Assembly: GCA_031282605.1 (NCBI GenBank)
Contig: JAITDK010000284.1
Coordinates: 1-14,587, forward strand
Length of the DNA: 14,587 nucleotides
Direction: 5' to 3'
DNA from: Oscillospiraceae bacterium
GTDB taxonomy: Bacteria; Bacillota; Clostridia; Christensenellales; Aristaeellaceae
Made by a program: the position numbers and the translations under genes. Shown here in pieces: positions 13,751-14,587 of this stretch. The first letter of the stretch is position 1. Every line of letters begins with the position of its first letter. The notes beneath the pieces are model-generated. The model saw only the letters and a list, made by a program, of their open reading frames with translations, searched no databases and was not told where the DNA came from.

Positions 13751-14248
13751 ATGAATATGGCGACGTTGCATTTAATGGTAGGCCTGCCCTGCAGCGGTAA
13801 AACCACCCGAGCCAAGGAACTGGAGCGGGAACTGGGCGCGCTGCGACTCACCGGCGATCATTGGCACCTGCGCCTGTTCGGCGACGATCTGGGCGAGGAT
13901 TATGATACCCACAACAAACGGCACCAGGCGATCGAGTCGATCATATGGAGCGTAGCGGCGCGCGCGCTGGAACTGGGGATCGACGTGATCCACGACTTCG
14001 GCTGCTGGGCGCGAGAGGAACGTGACGCCTATAAGACGAAGGCCAGGGCGCTGGGGGCGGATTGTGTAATACACTATATGAACGCGCCGCAAGACGAGCT
14101 GTTCCGCCGCCTAGTTGCGCGCAACGACTCCGGCGAGGCCGCGTTCCACATTCCGTTTGATACGATGCGGGAATACTGCGGCCACTTCCAGCATCCGACG
14201 ACCGATGAACTGGAAGGCGGTTTGACGGTTGATATTGATATTAACTAG
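13751..14248 (+). CDS. Small P-loop ATPase/kinase-like protein (AAA_33 type)
   Basis: 165 residues from ATG 13751 (another ATG at 13757). The Walker A motif is GLPCSGKTT at residues 11-19. Further marks are LRLTGDHWHLRLFGDD, IDVIHDFGCWAREERDAYKT, an arginine-bearing lid ELFRRLVARN, and the C-terminal F-x-x-PTTDE motif. This is the pattern of the small ATP-binding kinase-like proteins often annotated AAA_33, related to chloramphenicol phosphotransferase and zeta-toxin folds; they phosphorylate small molecules or sugars, and the substrate is unknown. In-frame ATGs at 13697 and 13712 would add up to 18 residues with no family resemblance. None of the candidate starts has a good ribosome binding site. 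Divergent from the TPR operon; no terminator of clear quality follows. Confidence 0.8.
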   Translation: MNMATLHLMVGLPCSGKTTRAKELERELGALRLTGDHWHLRLFGDDLGEDYDTHNKRHQAIESIIWSVAARALELGIDVIHDFGCWAREERDAYKTKARALGADCVIHYMNAPQDELFRRLVARNDSGEAAFHIPFDTMREYCGHFQHPTTDELEGGLTVDIDIN

Positions 14249-14265
14249 CGCTGTTTCGGTATAAT
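14235..14265 (+). promoter_or_regulatory. Possible promoter: TTGATA, 19 bases, TATAAT
   Basis: TTGATA (14235-14240) lies within the last codons of the kinase-like gene and a perfect TATAAT is at 14260-14265. The 19-base spacing is longer than usual. It would direct transcription into the hairpin-rich region that follows, which has no open reading frame. Confidence 0.35.
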
Positions 14266-14271
14266 CGCGCG

Positions 14272-14425
14272 TGATTTTTTGAGTCGGCCATAGGTGCGGC
14301 TCGCGCCATGTGGCCTTCGGCTGTACGCTGCGGCGGGACGCTGTTCGGTTTGCGAACCGAATGCGCTTTAAGTTTGTGGCGCCCGCCACAATGGCGTGAG
14401 TTGTCAACTCCTTTATAGCGTTTTT
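14272..14425 (+). other. Hairpin-rich non-coding segment, possible structured RNA
   Basis: Hairpins in order: GGCCA/TGGCC with inner GGTGC/GCGCC (14286-14315); TTCGGTT/AACCGAA with loop TGCG (14344-14361); TTGTGGC/GCCACAA with loop GCCC (14374-14391); GAGTT/AACTC (14398-14410). AGCG then TTTTT ends the stretch (14417-14425). An alternative long pairing joins GCGCCCGCCA (14379-14388) with TGGCGGGCGC (14428-14437). I do not recognise a known RNA family. Confidence 0.3.
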
Positions 14426-14443
14426 ACTGGCGGGCGCAGGAAT

Positions 14444-14482
14444 TGGAACGCGGGAACGTGGGAATGATGGAACGGGGAACGT
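14444..14482. repeat. Short tandem GGAACG repeat, five units
   Basis: Units of seven or eight bases: TGGAACGC, GGGAACGT, GGGAATGA, TGGAACG, GGGAACGT. Four of the five keep the GGAACG core and the third has GGAATG. No coding role is seen. Confidence 0.7.
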
Positions 14483-14563
14483 CCCTGCGGGGAGCCTGGG
14501 ACTCTGTCCCAGACCCTGCGAAGGGCTATCCGCCCTTTCGAATCCTGACCAGGCTTCGCCTGG
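14482..14563. repeat. Chain of palindromes typical of a dispersed intergenic element
   Basis: Four hairpins in 82 bases: TCCC/GGGA (14482-14493); CTGGGAC/GTCCCAG with loop TCT (14496-14512); CGAAGGGC/GCCCTTTCG with one bulge (14519-14540); CCAGGC/GCCTGG with loop TTC (14549-14563). The wording (a GGGACTCTGTCCC core, then a CCAGGCTTCGCCTGG end) resembles repeats I recall between genes of clostridial genomes. A minus-strand open frame across it (14111-14578) is spurious. Confidence 0.6.
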
Positions 14564-14587
14564 ACCATCGTGATACACAATCTACCG

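Noticed and set aside
14111..14578. Minus-strand frame of 155 codons at the right edge
   Set aside because: It runs through the palindromic repeat and then antisense through the kinase-like gene. Low-complexity Ser/Pro/Arg content, no ribosome binding site.
1..14587. CRISPR array, tRNA, rRNA, insertion sequence
   Set aside because: No regularly spaced repeats of 24-40 bases, no tRNA-like T-loop in a cloverleaf context, and no transposase or integrase reading frame were seen.

Overview
The window looks like a chromosomal segment of a moderately GC-rich Gram-positive anaerobe of the Clostridia type. This is inferred from the strong AGGAGG-type ribosome binding sites, the PepSY-repeat and ECF-sigma/anti-sigma gene styles, an ECF-transporter ATPase, and a family of small helical proteins that I associate with Bacillota. 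No species can be named from the sequence. There is no rRNA, tRNA, CRISPR array, transposase or clear prophage.

Layout. (1) Bases 1-1141, plus strand: the 3' end of a PepSY-like protein gene, then a small coiled-coil/HTH protein resembling phage-type regulators, closed by a good intrinsic terminator. (2) Bases 1336-3309, minus strand: four tandem divergent paralogs, each starting Met-Ser-Met-Pro and built from two helices plus a variable tail. The first-transcribed copy has a nine-cysteine tail and its own terminator. Two of the four share an upstream AC-16-CATAnGATG motif that resembles mother-cell (SigE/SigK) sporulation promoters. (3) Bases 3573-6109, plus strand: an ECF sigma factor, a membrane-anchored anti-sigma-like protein, and an energy-coupling-factor ATPase (EcfA type) six bases later without its usual partners. 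(4) Bases 5904-7079, minus strand: a GT14 (core-2/I-branching type) glycosyltransferase whose reading frame runs 206 bp antisense into the ATPase gene. (5) Bases 7080-7548: a non-coding stretch, partly AT-rich, with several hairpins. (6) Bases 7549-13619, minus strand: a compact four-gene operon in the order exported TPR protein, tldD, pmbA/tldE, trans-sulfuration PLP enzyme. (7) Bases 13751-14248, plus strand: a small P-loop kinase-like protein. (8) Bases 14249-14587: a hairpin-rich intergenic region with a possible promoter and structured RNA, a GGAACG tandem repeat, and a chain of palindromes typical of a dispersed intergenic repeat.

How the parts may work together. TldD and PmbA form a two-subunit metalloprotease and are co-transcribed with their neighbours. 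The sigma/anti-sigma pair should be a membrane stress or envelope-sensing switch, and the paralog array diverges from it. The most unusual element is the paralog array with its possible sporulation promoters. Its function is unknown, and a spore-surface or envelope role is inference only.
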